64,000 nucleotides of DNA from contig NZ_CP140152.1 of assembly GCF_034479515.1 (NCBI RefSeq), positions 2,728,001-2,792,000 on the forward strand. Direction: 5' to 3'. Under the pieces are notes generated by a model, which was not told where the DNA came from, ran no database searches, and was given only the letters and a program-made list of their open reading frames with translations. The position numbers and the translations under genes are program-made. Each line of letters starts with the position of its first letter. Position 1 is the first letter of the stretch. The DNA is from Duganella zoogloeoides (GTDB lineage: Bacteria > Pseudomonadota > Gammaproteobacteria > Burkholderiales > Burkholderiaceae_D). Positions 26,979 to 35,633 of this stretch are shown in pieces.

Positions 26979-28114
26979 AAAATCCCGACATCATCGTATC
27001 CGCTCACCCGCTCGAGCTGATTCCCGGCTTGCGGCGCTGGCCGGCCTCGCGCTGGCGCAACGCGCTGTACACGGCCATCTTCAGCACCCTGATCGCGGCG
27101 GTGCTGACCGCCGCGCGCACCGCGTTTTCCGACGACGGCCCACCGGTGATGCGCTACTTCCTGCACATGCTGCTGGTGGCCAACCTGTGCGGGCTGTTCA
27201 TCCATGGCGGCATGGTGCTGCTCAACCGCTGGTTCGACAATTTGCCACGGCGCCTGCGCGGACTGCCCAGGGTGGCGCTGCACGTGGTGTTCAGCGTGGC
27301 CAGCGTGCTGGCGGCGATCGCGCTGGCCAACGTGCTGCTCAGCGGCGGCCCGGCGCTGCATTTGCTGGCGCGGCCGGTGGTACTGCTCGAATGTACCCTG
27401 ATCGCGGCGGTGATCGCCGGCTTCATGGTCGTGGTGCGGCGTAATGCTGAGCGGCGCATCCAGGCCGCGATGGACGAGGCGCGCCAGAAGGAGACGGCGG
27501 CAGCCACCGCGCGCCTGCTGGCCGAAGCGCGCCTGCGCGCCTTGCAGGCGCAGATCGAACCGCACTTCCTGTACAACACGCTGGCCAACGTGGTCAGCCT
27601 GATCGGCACCCGGCCGGACCAGGCGCGCTACATGCTCGAGCGCTTCATCGATTACCTGCGCGCGAGCCTCGATACCAGCCGCAGTGAATCGTCGACGCTG
27701 GGCGACGAGGCGCGCCTGCTGGCCGCCTACCTCGACGTGCTGGCCGTGCGCATGGGCCCGCGCCTGCGCTATGGCATCGACGTGCCGGCCGAACTGCGCG
27801 CCATCGCCATCGCGCCAATGCTGCTGCAACCGGTGGTGGAAAACGCCATCGCCCACGGCCTGGAACCGCAGGTCGACGGCGGCGAGGTTACCATCGGCGC
27901 CGCCGTTGCCGATGGCCGCCTGTGCCTCACGGTTGCCGATACCGGCGCCGGGCTGTCCGGCACGCAGTCGACCAAGCCGGGCGGGGGGGTGGGGCTGAGC
28001 AACCTGCGCGAACGCCTGCGCACCCTGTACGGCGCCGAGGCCAGAGTCGAACTGCTGGAAAACCAGCCGAGTGGCGTGGTGGTACGCATCGTCCTGCCGC
28101 TGCCGTGTCGCTGA
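26975..28114 (+). CDS. LytS/YehU-type sensor histidine kinase
   Basis: A 379-aa membrane kinase of the His_kinase (LytS/YehU) class. About four helices lie in residues 25-155, then a coiled linker, the phosphorylation site in LQAQIEPHFLYNTLANV (His about 195) and an ATPase domain with LLQPVVENAIAHGLEP, VADTGAGL and GVGLSNLRERL. The ATGA overlap with the carotenoid oxygenase indicates translational coupling. No periplasmic sensor domain is evident, so the signal is probably membrane-borne. Confidence 0.93.
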   Translation: MKNPDIIVSAHPLELIPGLRRWPASRWRNALYTAIFSTLIAAVLTAARTAFSDDGPPVMRYFLHMLLVANLCGLFIHGGMVLLNRWFDNLPRRLRGLPRVALHVVFSVASVLAAIALANVLLSGGPALHLLARPVVLLECTLIAAVIAGFMVVVRRNAERRIQAAMDEARQKETAAATARLLAEARLRALQAQIEPHFLYNTLANVVSLIGTRPDQARYMLERFIDYLRASLDTSRSESSTLGDEARLLAAYLDVLAVRMGPRLRYGIDVPAELRAIAIAPMLLQPVVENAIAHGLEPQVDGGEVTIGAAVADGRLCLTVADTGAGLSGTQSTKPGGGVGLSNLRERLRTLYGAEARVELLENQPSGVVVRIVLPLPCR

Positions 28115-28146
28115 ACGAGGATCACATTAACCATATCGCTACCAAT

Positions 28147-28944
28147 ATGAACAACTCTCCGCGCGCGGTGATCGCCGACGACGAAGCCCACCTGCGCGAC
28201 TACCTGGAACAGCAACTGGCCGCCGTGTGGCCGGAGCTGCGCGTGGTAGGCCGCGCCGCCAACGGCCTCGAGGCGCTGCGCCTGATAGACGACGAGGCGC
28301 CCGACGTGGTGTTCCTCGATATCCGCATGCCCGGTCTGACGGGGCTGGACGTGGCGGCGCGGCTGATCGACAGTCCGGCGCCGCCGCAGATCGTGTTCGT
28401 CACCGCCTACGACCAGTATGCGGTGCAGGCATTCGAGCACTCGGCGCTCGACTACCTGCTCAAGCCGGCGTCGCTGGAACGGTTGTCGAAAACAGTGGGG
28501 AAACTGAAAGCGGCGCTCGCCACCCCAGTCGCAGCGGCGCCGCCAATGGACGCGCTGCGGGTTTTGCTGGCACAGTTGGGCGGGCCGGCCGCGCTCTCAA
28601 CACCGGCGCCGGCACCGGCACCGCTGCAATGGATACGCGCGTCACAGGGTGAGCAAACACGCCTGATTGCGGTGGACGAGGTGCTGTACTTCCAGAGCAA
28701 CGACAAGTACACGAGCGTGATGCTGGCCGATGGCGAATGCCTGATCCGCACGCCGATCAGCAAGCTGCGCGAGCAGCTCGATGCGCAGCAATTCTGGCAG
28801 ATCCATCGCAGTGTGATCGTGGCGGCGCGCCACGTGGCGGGCACGCGTCACGATTTTCGGGGCAGGTTGATGGTGCAGCTGAAGGACCGCACCGAGCAAC
28901 TGGTGGTGAGCCGGAACTACGCAGACCTGTTCCGGCAAATGTAA
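28147..28944 (+). CDS. LytTR-family response regulator
   Basis: A 265-aa regulator. The receiver (residues 1-125) has the ADDEAHLRDYL acidic pocket, phospho-Asp in VVFLDIRMPGLTG, Thr in VFVTAYDQYAVQAFEH and Lys in DYLLKPA. A Pro/Ala-rich linker leads to a LytTR DNA-binding domain (VDEVLYFQSNDKYTSV, FWQIHRSVIVAARHV). It sits 32 bases after the kinase gene and is its likely partner. The frame is open further upstream, but ATG 28147 is the first plausible initiator; its ribosome-binding site is weak. Confidence 0.93.
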   Translation: MNNSPRAVIADDEAHLRDYLEQQLAAVWPELRVVGRAANGLEALRLIDDEAPDVVFLDIRMPGLTGLDVAARLIDSPAPPQIVFVTAYDQYAVQAFEHSALDYLLKPASLERLSKTVGKLKAALATPVAAAPPMDALRVLLAQLGGPAALSTPAPAPAPLQWIRASQGEQTRLIAVDEVLYFQSNDKYTSVMLADGECLIRTPISKLREQLDAQQFWQIHRSVIVAARHVAGTRHDFRGRLMVQLKDRTEQLVVSRNYADLFRQM

Positions 28945-28972
28945 TGTGACCGAGAACCTGTTCGGGAAGGGA

Positions 28973-28998
28973 ACGAGGCGCTGCCTGCGCGCCTCGCA
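28973..28998. terminator. GC hairpin between convergent genes
   Basis: GAGGCGC and GCGCCTC form a 7-bp stem with a seven-base loop in the 64-base gap between the LytTR regulator and purT. It lacks a clear T-run, so termination is only suggested by placement. Confidence 0.35.
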
Positions 28999-29008
28999 CA
29001 TGACAGGT

Positions 29009-30217
29009 TTAGGCGATGACGGGCCGCACCTTGGAAGCGGCCAGCTTGGCGCGTTCGCGCGCGGTATCGGTGTCGGCAGCGGTGGCTAGCGCCACGCCCA
29101 TGCGGCGCCGTGCGAACGATTCCGGTTTGCCGAACAGGCGCACGTCCGCGCCCGGCACCCGCAGCGCATCTGCCAGGCCTTCGAAAGCAATGCCTTGGGC
29201 TTCGTGCTGGCCGTAGATCACGGCCGAGGCGCCTGGAGCGCGCAGCGAGACATCGACCGGCAGGCCGAGGATGGCGCGGGCGTGGATCTCGAATTCGCTT
29301 TGCGTTTGCGTGGCCATGGTGACCATGCCGGTGTCGTGCGGACGCGGGCTCACTTCCGAGAACCACACCATGTCGTCACGCACGAACAGCTCCACGCCGA
29401 ACAGGCCCAGGCCACCGAGGTCGCCGGTCACCTTGGCGGCGATGTCCTGCGCGCGCTGCAAGGCCAGCGGATGCATGCGGCACGGCTGCCACGATTCCAC
29501 GTAGTCGCCCTGCACCTGGACGTGGCCGATCGGCTCGCAGAACTGCGTGGTGACCTGACCGTCGCTACCGATAGAGCGCACCGTCAGCAGCGTGATCTCG
29601 TAATCGAAATCGATGAAGCCTTCGACGATCACGCGGCCCGCATCGACCCGGCTGCCGGCGGCGGCATGGTCCCAGGCGGCGTGCACCTCGGCGGCGCTGT
29701 CGATTTTCGACTGGCCCTTGCCCGACGACGACATCACCGGCTTGATCACGCATGGAAAACCGATCTGCGCGGTGGCAGCTTCCAGCTCGGCCAGGCTGCT
29801 GGCGAAGCGGTAGGGCGAGGTGGCCAGGCCCAGGGTTTCGGCAGCCAGCACGCGGATGCCTTCGCGGTTCATGGTCAGCTGGGCGGCGCGCGCGGTAGGG
29901 ATGCAGGTGATCTTGCCGGCGCGTTCCAGCGCGGCCAGGGTGTCGGTGGCAATCGCCTCGATCTCGGGCACCACCAGGTCCGGCTGCTCCCGCTCGATCA
30001 ATGCCGCCAGCGCGGCGCCGTCGGTCATGTCGATGACGTGAGCGCGGTGCGCGACCTGGTGACCGGGCGCGTTGGGGTAGCGGTCGACGGCGATCGTCTC
30101 CACGCCCAGGCGTTGCAGGGCGATGATGACTTCCTTGCCCAGTTCTCCGGAGCCGAGCAACATGACCTTGGTGGCCGACGACGACAGCGGCGTGCCGATA
30201 ATGCGTGCAGTATTCAT
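29009..30217 (-). CDS. purT: Formate-dependent phosphoribosylglycinamide formyltransferase
   Basis: A 402-aa ATP-grasp enzyme that makes formyl-GAR from GAR, formate and ATP in purine synthesis. It matches E. coli PurT throughout: [35 protein letters not shown] stretch ([11 protein letters not shown]), [38 protein letters not shown] and RLFGKPES. The frame extends to a TTG at 30226, but ATG 30217 is preferred. It lies 13 bases after the DUF481 gene, which therefore precedes it in the same transcript. Confidence 0.97.
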   Translation of the reverse strand: MNTARIIGTPLSSSATKVMLLGSGELGKEVIIALQRLGVETIAVDRYPNAPGHQVAHRAHVIDMTDGAALAALIEREQPDLVVPEIEAIATDTLAALERAGKITCIPTARAAQLTMNREGIRVLAAETLGLATSPYRFASSLAELEAATAQIGFPCVIKPVMSSSGKGQSKIDSAAEVHAAWDHAAAGSRVDAGRVIVEGFIDFDYEITLLTVRSIGSDGQVTTQFCEPIGHVQVQGDYVESWQPCRMHPLALQRAQDIAAKVTGDLGGLGLFGVELFVRDDMVWFSEVSPRPHDTGMVTMATQTQSEFEIHARAILGLPVDVSLRAPGASAVIYGQHEAQGIAFEGLADALRVPGADVRLFGKPESFARRRMGVALATAADTDTARERAKLAASKVRPVIA

Positions 30218-30230
30218 GGTGGCCAAAATA

Positions 30231-30986
30231 TCAGAACGAGTAGACCAGGGTGACGGAGGTCTGGGTATCGGTGTTTTTCTTGTCGTCCGGGACGCTGGTG
30301 TCGCTGCGCACGCTGAACGCCGCCTTCATCTGCATGGTGGTGTTGATCTTGGTGGACAGCGAGGTCTCGGCGGTGGAGTGGGTGTTCGAGGTGCCGCGTT
30401 CGACCGTGACCAGTTGGCTGAACAGGGCCGATTCGCTCAGGCGCCATTTCAGGCTGCCGGCGGCGCGCACCGTCATGCCGTTTTCGGTTTCGCCGGTGGA
30501 GCGTTCGCCGCGGAAGTAACCGGGACCGAGTTCGCCGTCGATGGTCAGGTTTTCCGCGCTATAGAGCCGGGTACCATAACCGACGCCGACGGTCGAATAG
30601 GTGGTGTACGCGCCGAATTTATCGTTGACGTGGGTGGCCAATGCGAACAGGCGGTCGTTGTCTTCCATCAGCTTGTAGGCGGTCTTGCCCGACACCGAAT
30701 AGCGCTGCGCCGAGCGCTGGCGCGACTTGCTGCCGTCTTCGTTGGTGATCTGTTCATCCTTGAAATAACCGGCCAGTATGTACTCGTTGCTGAAGTCGGG
30801 CAGCTCTTGCTTGGCATCGATCTTGCCGGTCACCGAAGTGCCGACCGTGTTGCCGGAAGTGGAGATGGCGCCCAGTTCGGCCGAGGTGCTCCAGCCGTAC
30901 GGTGGCGGGGCATCGATCGCGGCGGCGCTGCCGCATAACAGGGTCAAGGCAAGCGGAGTGACGAGCAGGGAAGATTTCATAGGCAT
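30231..30986 (-). CDS. DUF481 outer-membrane-type protein
   Basis: A 251-aa exported protein of the DUF481 (YdiY-like) family. Signal peptide [23 protein letters not shown], then alternating beta strands: [40 protein letters not shown] and a C-terminal SVTLVYSF ending in Phe as in outer-membrane beta-barrels. ATGs at 30986 and 30980 are both possible. Function unknown. It is upstream of purT by 13 bases. Confidence 0.88.
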   Translation of the reverse strand: MPMKSSLLVTPLALTLLCGSAAAIDAPPPYGWSTSAELGAISTSGNTVGTSVTGKIDAKQELPDFSNEYILAGYFKDEQITNEDGSKSRQRSAQRYSVSGKTAYKLMEDNDRLFALATHVNDKFGAYTTYSTVGVGYGTRLYSAENLTIDGELGPGYFRGERSTGETENGMTVRAAGSLKWRLSESALFSQLVTVERGTSNTHSTAETSLSTKINTTMQMKAAFSVRSDTSVPDDKKNTDTQTSVTLVYSF

Positions 30987-31152
30987 GGTGAGCGAGTTCC
31001 ATGGCGCCGTGGGCGAGCCAGGCAACGTTGCTAAAGGGTTACGGATGAAGTGCTATTGTACCCGAGGCATGCCTGCGTGTGGTTCCGTACAGATTTCACG
31101 CGGATGGCGCGCGATCATGGCGCATCGCTACAAAACACGCCAGGAGGCGGCC

Positions 31153-31578
31153 ATGAATACCATCCATCCGATCACGGGCGCCACCGCCGCCTTCCTGCTG
31201 TGCGCCGCGCTGGCCGCGGTTGCCGGCAGCGCTCAAGCCCAGGTGAACCGCTGCGTCGATGCCGAAGGCCGCGTCACGCTCACCGATGAACCGTGCGCGC
31301 GCAACAGCCGCGCCGTCAACGACGACGTCAGCGACAACGGCGCAACCGGGCTTATCGTCACCACCGGCGCCCAGTCTGCGCACCTGACCGACGATGTCGC
31401 TGCGACCCAGTCCGCCGCCATTTCCACCGGCCTCACGCGCAGCCGCTGGGCCGACCTGCCACGTCCGCTGGTGCGCAATGCCGCCGGCACCGACGTCGTC
31501 ACCCTGCAAACCGCGCGCACCACCATGCTGATGCGCGACGACATGCGGCGCCAGAGCCGCACCGTGGCTACCCGCTGA
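31153..31578 (+). CDS. Small secreted DUF4124-like protein
   Basis: A 141-aa exported protein. AGGAGG at 31142-31147 fixes ATG 31153. A signal peptide ends near residue 30 (GSAQAQ), followed by VNRCVDAEGRVTLTDEPC, resembling the DUF4124 start (a Cys pair around a KVTYTD-like strand). The rest is Ala/Thr/Arg-rich with no recognised domain. Its last 11 bases overlap the 3' end of the convergent diguanylate cyclase gene. Confidence 0.85.
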   Translation: MNTIHPITGATAAFLLCAALAAVAGSAQAQVNRCVDAEGRVTLTDEPCARNSRAVNDDVSDNGATGLIVTTGAQSAHLTDDVAATQSAAISTGLTRSRWADLPRPLVRNAAGTDVVTLQTARTTMLMRDDMRRQSRTVATR

Positions 31579-32638
31579 TCGTCGATTCGATTGCCAGCCG
31601 GGGCGCGGCCTCGGCATAGCGGTTCTTGCCCGCGCGCTTGGCGGCATACAGGGCCTGGTCAGCATCGCGGTAGCTGAGCGCCAGGTCGCTTTTCTTGCAC
31701 AGCTCGGCAATGCCGATGCTGACCGTCCGCGGCGGCTGGCATGCCGTCTGCACTTCCGCCAGCAGCAGCGCGGCAAACTGGCGCGCTGCCTCCGCGCTGC
31801 CGGCCAACACCACCCCGAACTCTTCGCCACCCAGGCGTCCGCACAGGTGGCCGTCCGACAGCCTGCCGATCACCTCAGCCGTGCGTTGCAGTACTTCGTC
31901 GCCGGCATCGTGGCCCAGGGTGTCGTTGATGACCTTGAAGTCGTCGATGTCGATCATCAGGAATTGCAGCGGCGTGGCATCGGTGCGCGCTTGCGCGGCG
32001 CGCGCGTCGAGCGTGAACTTGCGGCGGTTGTTCAGTCCCGTGACACTGTCCTTGAAGGCCAGCGCCGTCAACTCCTCCCGTACCCGGTAATTGTTTACGC
32101 GCAGGGTCAGGAAATAGACGTTCAGATACGCACCGATGCACAGCGTGCCGATCACCGCTACCAGCCCCAGGTAGAAGTTGACGTGGCCCGGCTGGGCCGG
32201 AAAGTGGCCGACCGCCAGGATCAGCCAGCACCCGCACGCCGTGGCCAGGTAGTTGAGCAGGCTGCAAAACACGGGTGCCGCCGCCAGTGATATGGCTATA
32301 CCCAACGGTAATACCCACAGACCGGGGTGATCGCTATAGTTCAGGAACCAGCGATAGGCCCAGGCCGTCGCCAGTGCGCCCAGCGCGCCGCTGACCAGGA
32401 GCGGTGTCAGCGCCCGGGCGCGCAAAGTCATCGCCAGCGTAATCACCATTACCGGCAAGCCCCACAGTACGGGCGCGCGGGCGCTGCCATAGGCGTCGAG
32501 CACCAGGGTTACCGTGACCAGCCAGGCCAGCAGGCCGAAGGCCTGGGTCAGCGCCACGATGTGGTGGACTTCGGCGAAGAACTGTTGGCGATGCCCGGGG
32601 TCGCCGATGGAATAGGAATAAGCCAGGAGTTTACGCAT
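31568..32638 (-). CDS. Membrane diguanylate cyclase (GGDEF)
   Basis: A 356-aa protein with about six membrane helices (residues 30-190) and a C-terminal GGDEF domain. The active site reads GRLGGEEFGV (about 264), with upstream DSVTGLNNRRKF and FLMIDIDDFKVINDTLGHDAGD, so c-di-GMP synthesis is expected. The N-terminal helices do not match a named sensory domain I can identify. TTG 32647 is also possible; ATG 32638 chosen. Convergent overlap of 11 bases with the preceding gene. Confidence 0.93.
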   Translation of the reverse strand: MRKLLAYSYSIGDPGHRQQFFAEVHHIVALTQAFGLLAWLVTVTLVLDAYGSARAPVLWGLPVMVITLAMTLRARALTPLLVSGALGALATAWAYRWFLNYSDHPGLWVLPLGIAISLAAAPVFCSLLNYLATACGCWLILAVGHFPAQPGHVNFYLGLVAVIGTLCIGAYLNVYFLTLRVNNYRVREELTALAFKDSVTGLNNRRKFTLDARAAQARTDATPLQFLMIDIDDFKVINDTLGHDAGDEVLQRTAEVIGRLSDGHLCGRLGGEEFGVVLAGSAEAARQFAALLLAEVQTACQPPRTVSIGIAELCKKSDLALSYRDADQALYAAKRAGKNRYAEAAPRLAIESTISG

Positions 32639-32725
32639 GATTGCCAAATGTTATTGCACTAGTATATGTTTTTTGGCAAACGAATAACAAGCTCTCCGAT
32701 CGTGGTGCCGAAGACAGTGTGGTTT

Positions 32726-33184
32726 TCAGGGTTCCACGGAATGGGTCTTTTTCAGGCAGCGCAGCACGAAGGTGGAGCGGCTGTGCTTAAGTCCTGGCAG
32801 CTTGTAGAGCTTGCGGCGCAGGAATTCCTCGTAGCCGGCGGTGCCAGCCACTGCCACCTTGATCAGGTAGTCGTAGTCGCCCGTCAGCAGGTAGGCTTCC
32901 ATCACCTCCGGCAATTCCGCCAGCGCCTGGCCGAATTTGTCGAAGATGTCGTCGTCATGGCGGTCGAGCGTGACTTCGATGATGACGGTATCCGGATAGC
33001 CGAGACCGGTCTGGCTGAGCAAGGCAGTGTAGCCCTCGATCAGGCCGGCCTGTTCGAGCGCACGCACGCGGTTCCAGCACGGCGTGGTGGACAGCCCGAC
33101 CAGTTCGGCCAGCCTGGTGTTGGACAGGCGCCCATCGCGGCGCAGTTCACGCAAGATGCGGCGGTCGATTTGGTCGATTTCCAT
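32726..33184 (-). CDS. Lrp/AsnC-family transcriptional regulator
   Basis: A 152-aa regulator with an N-terminal HTH (IDRRILRELRRDGRLSNTRLAELVGLS, then TPCWNRVRALEQAGLI) and a C-terminal RAM/AsnC ligand-binding domain (GDYDYLIKVAVAGTAGYEEFL). Such proteins form octamers and respond to amino acids. It is divergent from the small ACT-like gene at 33307, a possible target. Effector unknown. Confidence 0.95.
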   Translation of the reverse strand: MEIDQIDRRILRELRRDGRLSNTRLAELVGLSTTPCWNRVRALEQAGLIEGYTALLSQTGLGYPDTVIIEVTLDRHDDDIFDKFGQALAELPEVMEAYLLTGDYDYLIKVAVAGTAGYEEFLRRKLYKLPGLKHSRSTFVLRCLKKTHSVEP

Positions 33185-33306
33185 TTTGATATCGAAAGAA
33201 GATTATTCCAGGTATTGTACCTAAGATGGGTAATGTTTCTTTGAAATCGCGGAGATCGCAGGAAATCAGGGAGCCTATTCCCGCCGCCGGGCAGTATTCT
33301 GGCGGC

Positions 33307-33612
33307 ATGAAATCTCATCAGACCAGCTATCGCTTTTGCCTGGAGCCGGACGCTCCCATCGCCACCCTGGAGCAGGTATTGGCCATCGTGCGCCGGCTCG
33401 ACCTGGAACTGCGCGCACTGCGCACCACCGCCACGCCCGGCGGCGTGGAAGTGATGCTGCGACTGGCCGGCCAGGATCCCGAACCGCTGACCTTGTGCCG
33501 GATGCGTCTGCACAACCTGGTCGGCGTGCTGCCGATCCGGGAATTGTCGGCGAATAAGTCAGACCATCACCAGCGACGTTCGACACCAGGCGGCGTTGCC
33601 GAGATGCTCTGA
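33307..33612 (+). CDS. Small ACT-like protein
   Basis: A 101-aa cytoplasmic protein. Start ATG 33307 (MKSHQTSYRF). The first ~80 residues have an ACT-like beta-alpha-beta pattern (TLEQVLAIVRRLDLELRALRTTATPGGVEVMLRLAG), similar in size to IlvM-type acetohydroxy acid synthase small subunits. The C-terminal 20 residues look less conserved and may run into island sequence. Divergent from the Lrp-type gene, which fits an amino-acid-linked role. The family assignment is tentative. Confidence 0.7.
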   Translation: MKSHQTSYRFCLEPDAPIATLEQVLAIVRRLDLELRALRTTATPGGVEVMLRLAGQDPEPLTLCRMRLHNLVGVLPIRELSANKSDHHQRRSTPGGVAEML

Positions 33613-33993
33613 AGAACGGCCGCCATCGCCGAAGAAGGGATCTTCAGTTTGTTATGGAGCCGTCGAGGGTGAATTTCACTCAGAAACGTATTCCAGTGTG
33701 ATCAAGGCAACCGGCGCAAAAGTCCCCTGATCCGAACAGTGCGCCGAGCATTAATTTTGTCACCAACGATGCGAAAGCTGCGCATGGGCGGATATCCGGG
33801 ACCGGCGATGACCACTTTAGTTTTGTCAGGAATCTGCGATGGCTGGTTCCACGCGTAACGCTGCGCTCTTTTAGGCGCGTGCGTGGGTGATAATTGGTGA
33901 GTCTTTTTGATGGGCAAGTTGATATCCTGTCGGCTGATAGCGTGCAGTCGCAGCTCAGCGTAGCGCCCCAAATAAATGTAAAAGGATCCACGT
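33613..33993. other. Non-coding left edge of the island
   Basis: This 381-base stretch holds only short minus-strand open frames without a plausible ribosome-binding site or protein-like composition. Base composition drops here relative to the left flank. I see no complete gene, tRNA or clear repeat boundary. Confidence 0.5.
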
Positions 33994-34458
33994 ATGCCAA
34001 GAGGAGCGCATCTGACCAATATCGCCAGCGGTTTGTGCGGCTCGTTTGCTAGCCGGAACAACGAATTGGATGGCTACTGGTCAATTGGTCAACTACGCTC
34101 GTTGGCAGGGCGGCATGGCGAGTCCACAGTAATATTCGACCTGGTAATGTCCACCATTCAACCGCCGTCGTCCGAGTTCGAAATCGTATTGGTGCGCTAT
34201 CGCCGCCTCCTTGCAAAGTTGACAGACATCTCGAGTATCCGACTTGAAGAAATCACCGCAGCACGAATCAAGCTCAACTTCGCACCTCGACCTTGGGCCC
34301 GAATTGAATACTACAAGCAGCAATGGGGTGATCAGTTCACCTTGTCCGTGACTATTAACGCAGACGGTCAGTCCGCTGGTATTTCGCACCACACCGGCTA
34401 TTGCCGGCCGCATGATCCCGCCCGAGAGCGCCGGTCAGCTCGTTCAGCAGGTTACTGA
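33994..34458 (+). CDS. Hypothetical island protein, possibly frameshifted at the 3' end
   Basis: A 154-aa protein of unknown function. AAAAGGATCC lies 4 bases before the ATG. The first ~125 residues look protein-like (SEFEIVLVRYRRLLAKLTDISSIR, WARIEYYKQQWGDQFTLSV). The last ~28 residues are His/Arg-rich and look out of frame, whereas the +1 frame over 34380-34474 reads AGRMIPPESAGQLVQQVTEA before a TAG at 34472-34474. A +1 frameshift near 34370 is possible. No domain recognised. Confidence 0.6.
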   Translation: MPRGAHLTNIASGLCGSFASRNNELDGYWSIGQLRSLAGRHGESTVIFDLVMSTIQPPSSEFEIVLVRYRRLLAKLTDISSIRLEEITAARIKLNFAPRPWARIEYYKQQWGDQFTLSVTINADGQSAGISHHTGYCRPHDPARERRSARSAGY

Positions 34459-34538
34459 AGCGAAGATCGGTTAGGTAGCTTCTGGCCTGTCGTGGTGGTG
34501 GATTTTCAAACTGGCAACCTGCTATGCTGGCGTTAACC

Positions 34539-34562
34539 GTATGTTTCGGCCACAAGCAGACG
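34539..34562 (+). repeat. Short cassette linker motif
   Basis: GTATGTTTCGGCCACAAGCAGACG belongs to the recurring CGGCCAnnAGCnGAC motif between island genes. The preceding bases (34507-34530, CAACCTGCTATGCTGGCG) match part of the long linker. Confidence 0.6.
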
Positions 34563-34610
34563 GCGTCAAAATATGCTGGAAACGACTATGCAGTTGCACG
34601 AAAACTTGAA

Positions 34611-34832
34611 GTGGTAACTGATGAGGCCACGTTCCTGGCTTTTGTCCAGGCCCTCGCGCAAGACCGGCGCGCTGATGGCAAAACCTGGGAAAATGATTCA
34701 ATTGAGGACTTTTTAGAAGCGGCAGGCAGCTGGGCTGATGATTCTGGATTCGGAGCTAGCCAGGGGCTCTCAGCAGCATCACCATGGAAGAAGTTCGCAT
34801 TGTTCCTTTACTGCGGCAAGATATATGAGTAG
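34611..34832 (+). CDS. DUF7660-type small protein
   Basis: A 73-aa protein of unknown function from GTG 34611. The frame opens at ATG 34524, but that ATG lies inside linker sequence, so the conserved part VTDEATFLAFVQALAQDRR is taken as the N-terminus. The remainder (WENDSIEDFLEAAGSWADD ... SPWKKFALFLYCGKIYE) matches my recollection of the DUF7660 pattern. TTG 34605 is an alternative start. It follows a short linker and precedes another. Confidence 0.7.
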   Translation: MVTDEATFLAFVQALAQDRRADGKTWENDSIEDFLEAAGSWADDSGFGASQGLSAASPWKKFALFLYCGKIYE

Positions 34833-34852
34833 GCATGCAGCTTTGAGATCGG

Positions 34853-34881
34853 CACACGGCCATGAGCGGACGGTCAGGCCA
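34853..34881 (+). repeat. Short cassette linker motif
   Basis: CACGGCCATGAGCGGACGGTCAG carries the full CGGCCAnnAGCGGAC core between the DUF7660 gene and the next small gene. Confidence 0.65.
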
Positions 34882-34913
34882 GTTTTCTTGAGCATACATA
34901 CAAGGATGATTAA

Positions 34914-35363
34914 ATGCTTACGCAAAAAATGCTGACTGAGATGGCTGACCTATTGGATTCCGATGGCATTAACTATTCGGTTTCTCTCAGCTTGTATTCG
35001 GGCCTGAAAGAAACTGCGGGGGACATCAACAGTGTCGTCACTGGGTTGATTGGCGATGATGCCGTGCTCGATGGCATTCGGAACGCCAGCATGTCTGAGG
35101 TAGTTGAAACTCTGCGTCAAAGCCTCAGCTATGTTGGCGATGATGGCGCAGGCCCCGGTCCGAGTACTCTCAGGACGGCTGATTTTTCGCGGCTGCTTGA
35201 AAGCATTTGCCATAGTGTCCTGCAGTTGAGTCAAACAGGGTCTGGAATCAAGTCATTTCAATTCGTGAGGGGGCATCCCCATTACCCGGTGTTCTGGGAT
35301 TTCGCCTACCTTTTTCTTGGAAACGACGAAGACGTCTTGTTGGTCGGTTCCAGTTCTGATTAG
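34914..35363 (+). CDS. Hypothetical island protein, 149 aa
   Basis: A soluble protein of unknown function with ATG at 34914 (AAGGATG is nearby upstream). It has a helical N-terminus (MLTEMADLLDSDGIN) and a C-terminal segment FVRGHPHYPVFWDFAYLFL rich in aromatics. No recognised domain. The stop is directly followed by a long linker copy at 35364. Confidence 0.65.
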   Translation: MLTQKMLTEMADLLDSDGINYSVSLSLYSGLKETAGDINSVVTGLIGDDAVLDGIRNASMSEVVETLRQSLSYVGDDGAGPGPSTLRTADFSRLLESICHSVLQLSQTGSGIKSFQFVRGHPHYPVFWDFAYLFLGNDEDVLLVGSSSD

Positions 35364-35470
35364 GTCCGCTTCGAGGCGACAACGGTGTTCCGGGCAGAAC
35401 ATGATGTTTTTGTAACATCGGCATGCTATGCTGGCGCGACCGGTCGAAAACGGCCAAGACCCGCTGGTCA
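35364..35470 (+). repeat. Long cassette linker, copy 1
   Basis: Begins GTCCGCTTCGAGGCGACAACG immediately after a stop codon, continues through ATGATGTTTTTGTAACA and GCTATGCTGGCGCGACCGG, and ends near AAAACGGCCAAGACC. The same order of blocks recurs near 36872, 39634 and 41283. Confidence 0.75.
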
Positions 35471-35633
35471 GACGCGTGTAGAAAAATGAATTTTTTGATG
35501 AAAACTTTTAACCCGATGAAGGCTTGCGATTCTCGTCACTAATGCCAGAGACGTGTACTCGGCAATTGACAGACTGCGATTCCGTTCATACCACTCCTTA
35601 AAGAGCTTTGTCATTCTTCAATTTAAGCAACAG

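Noticed and set aside
33702..34061. A 119-codon minus-strand frame at the left edge of the island
   Set aside because: It overlaps the start of a plus-strand gene that has a ribosome-binding site, lacks one itself, and has no protein-like motif.
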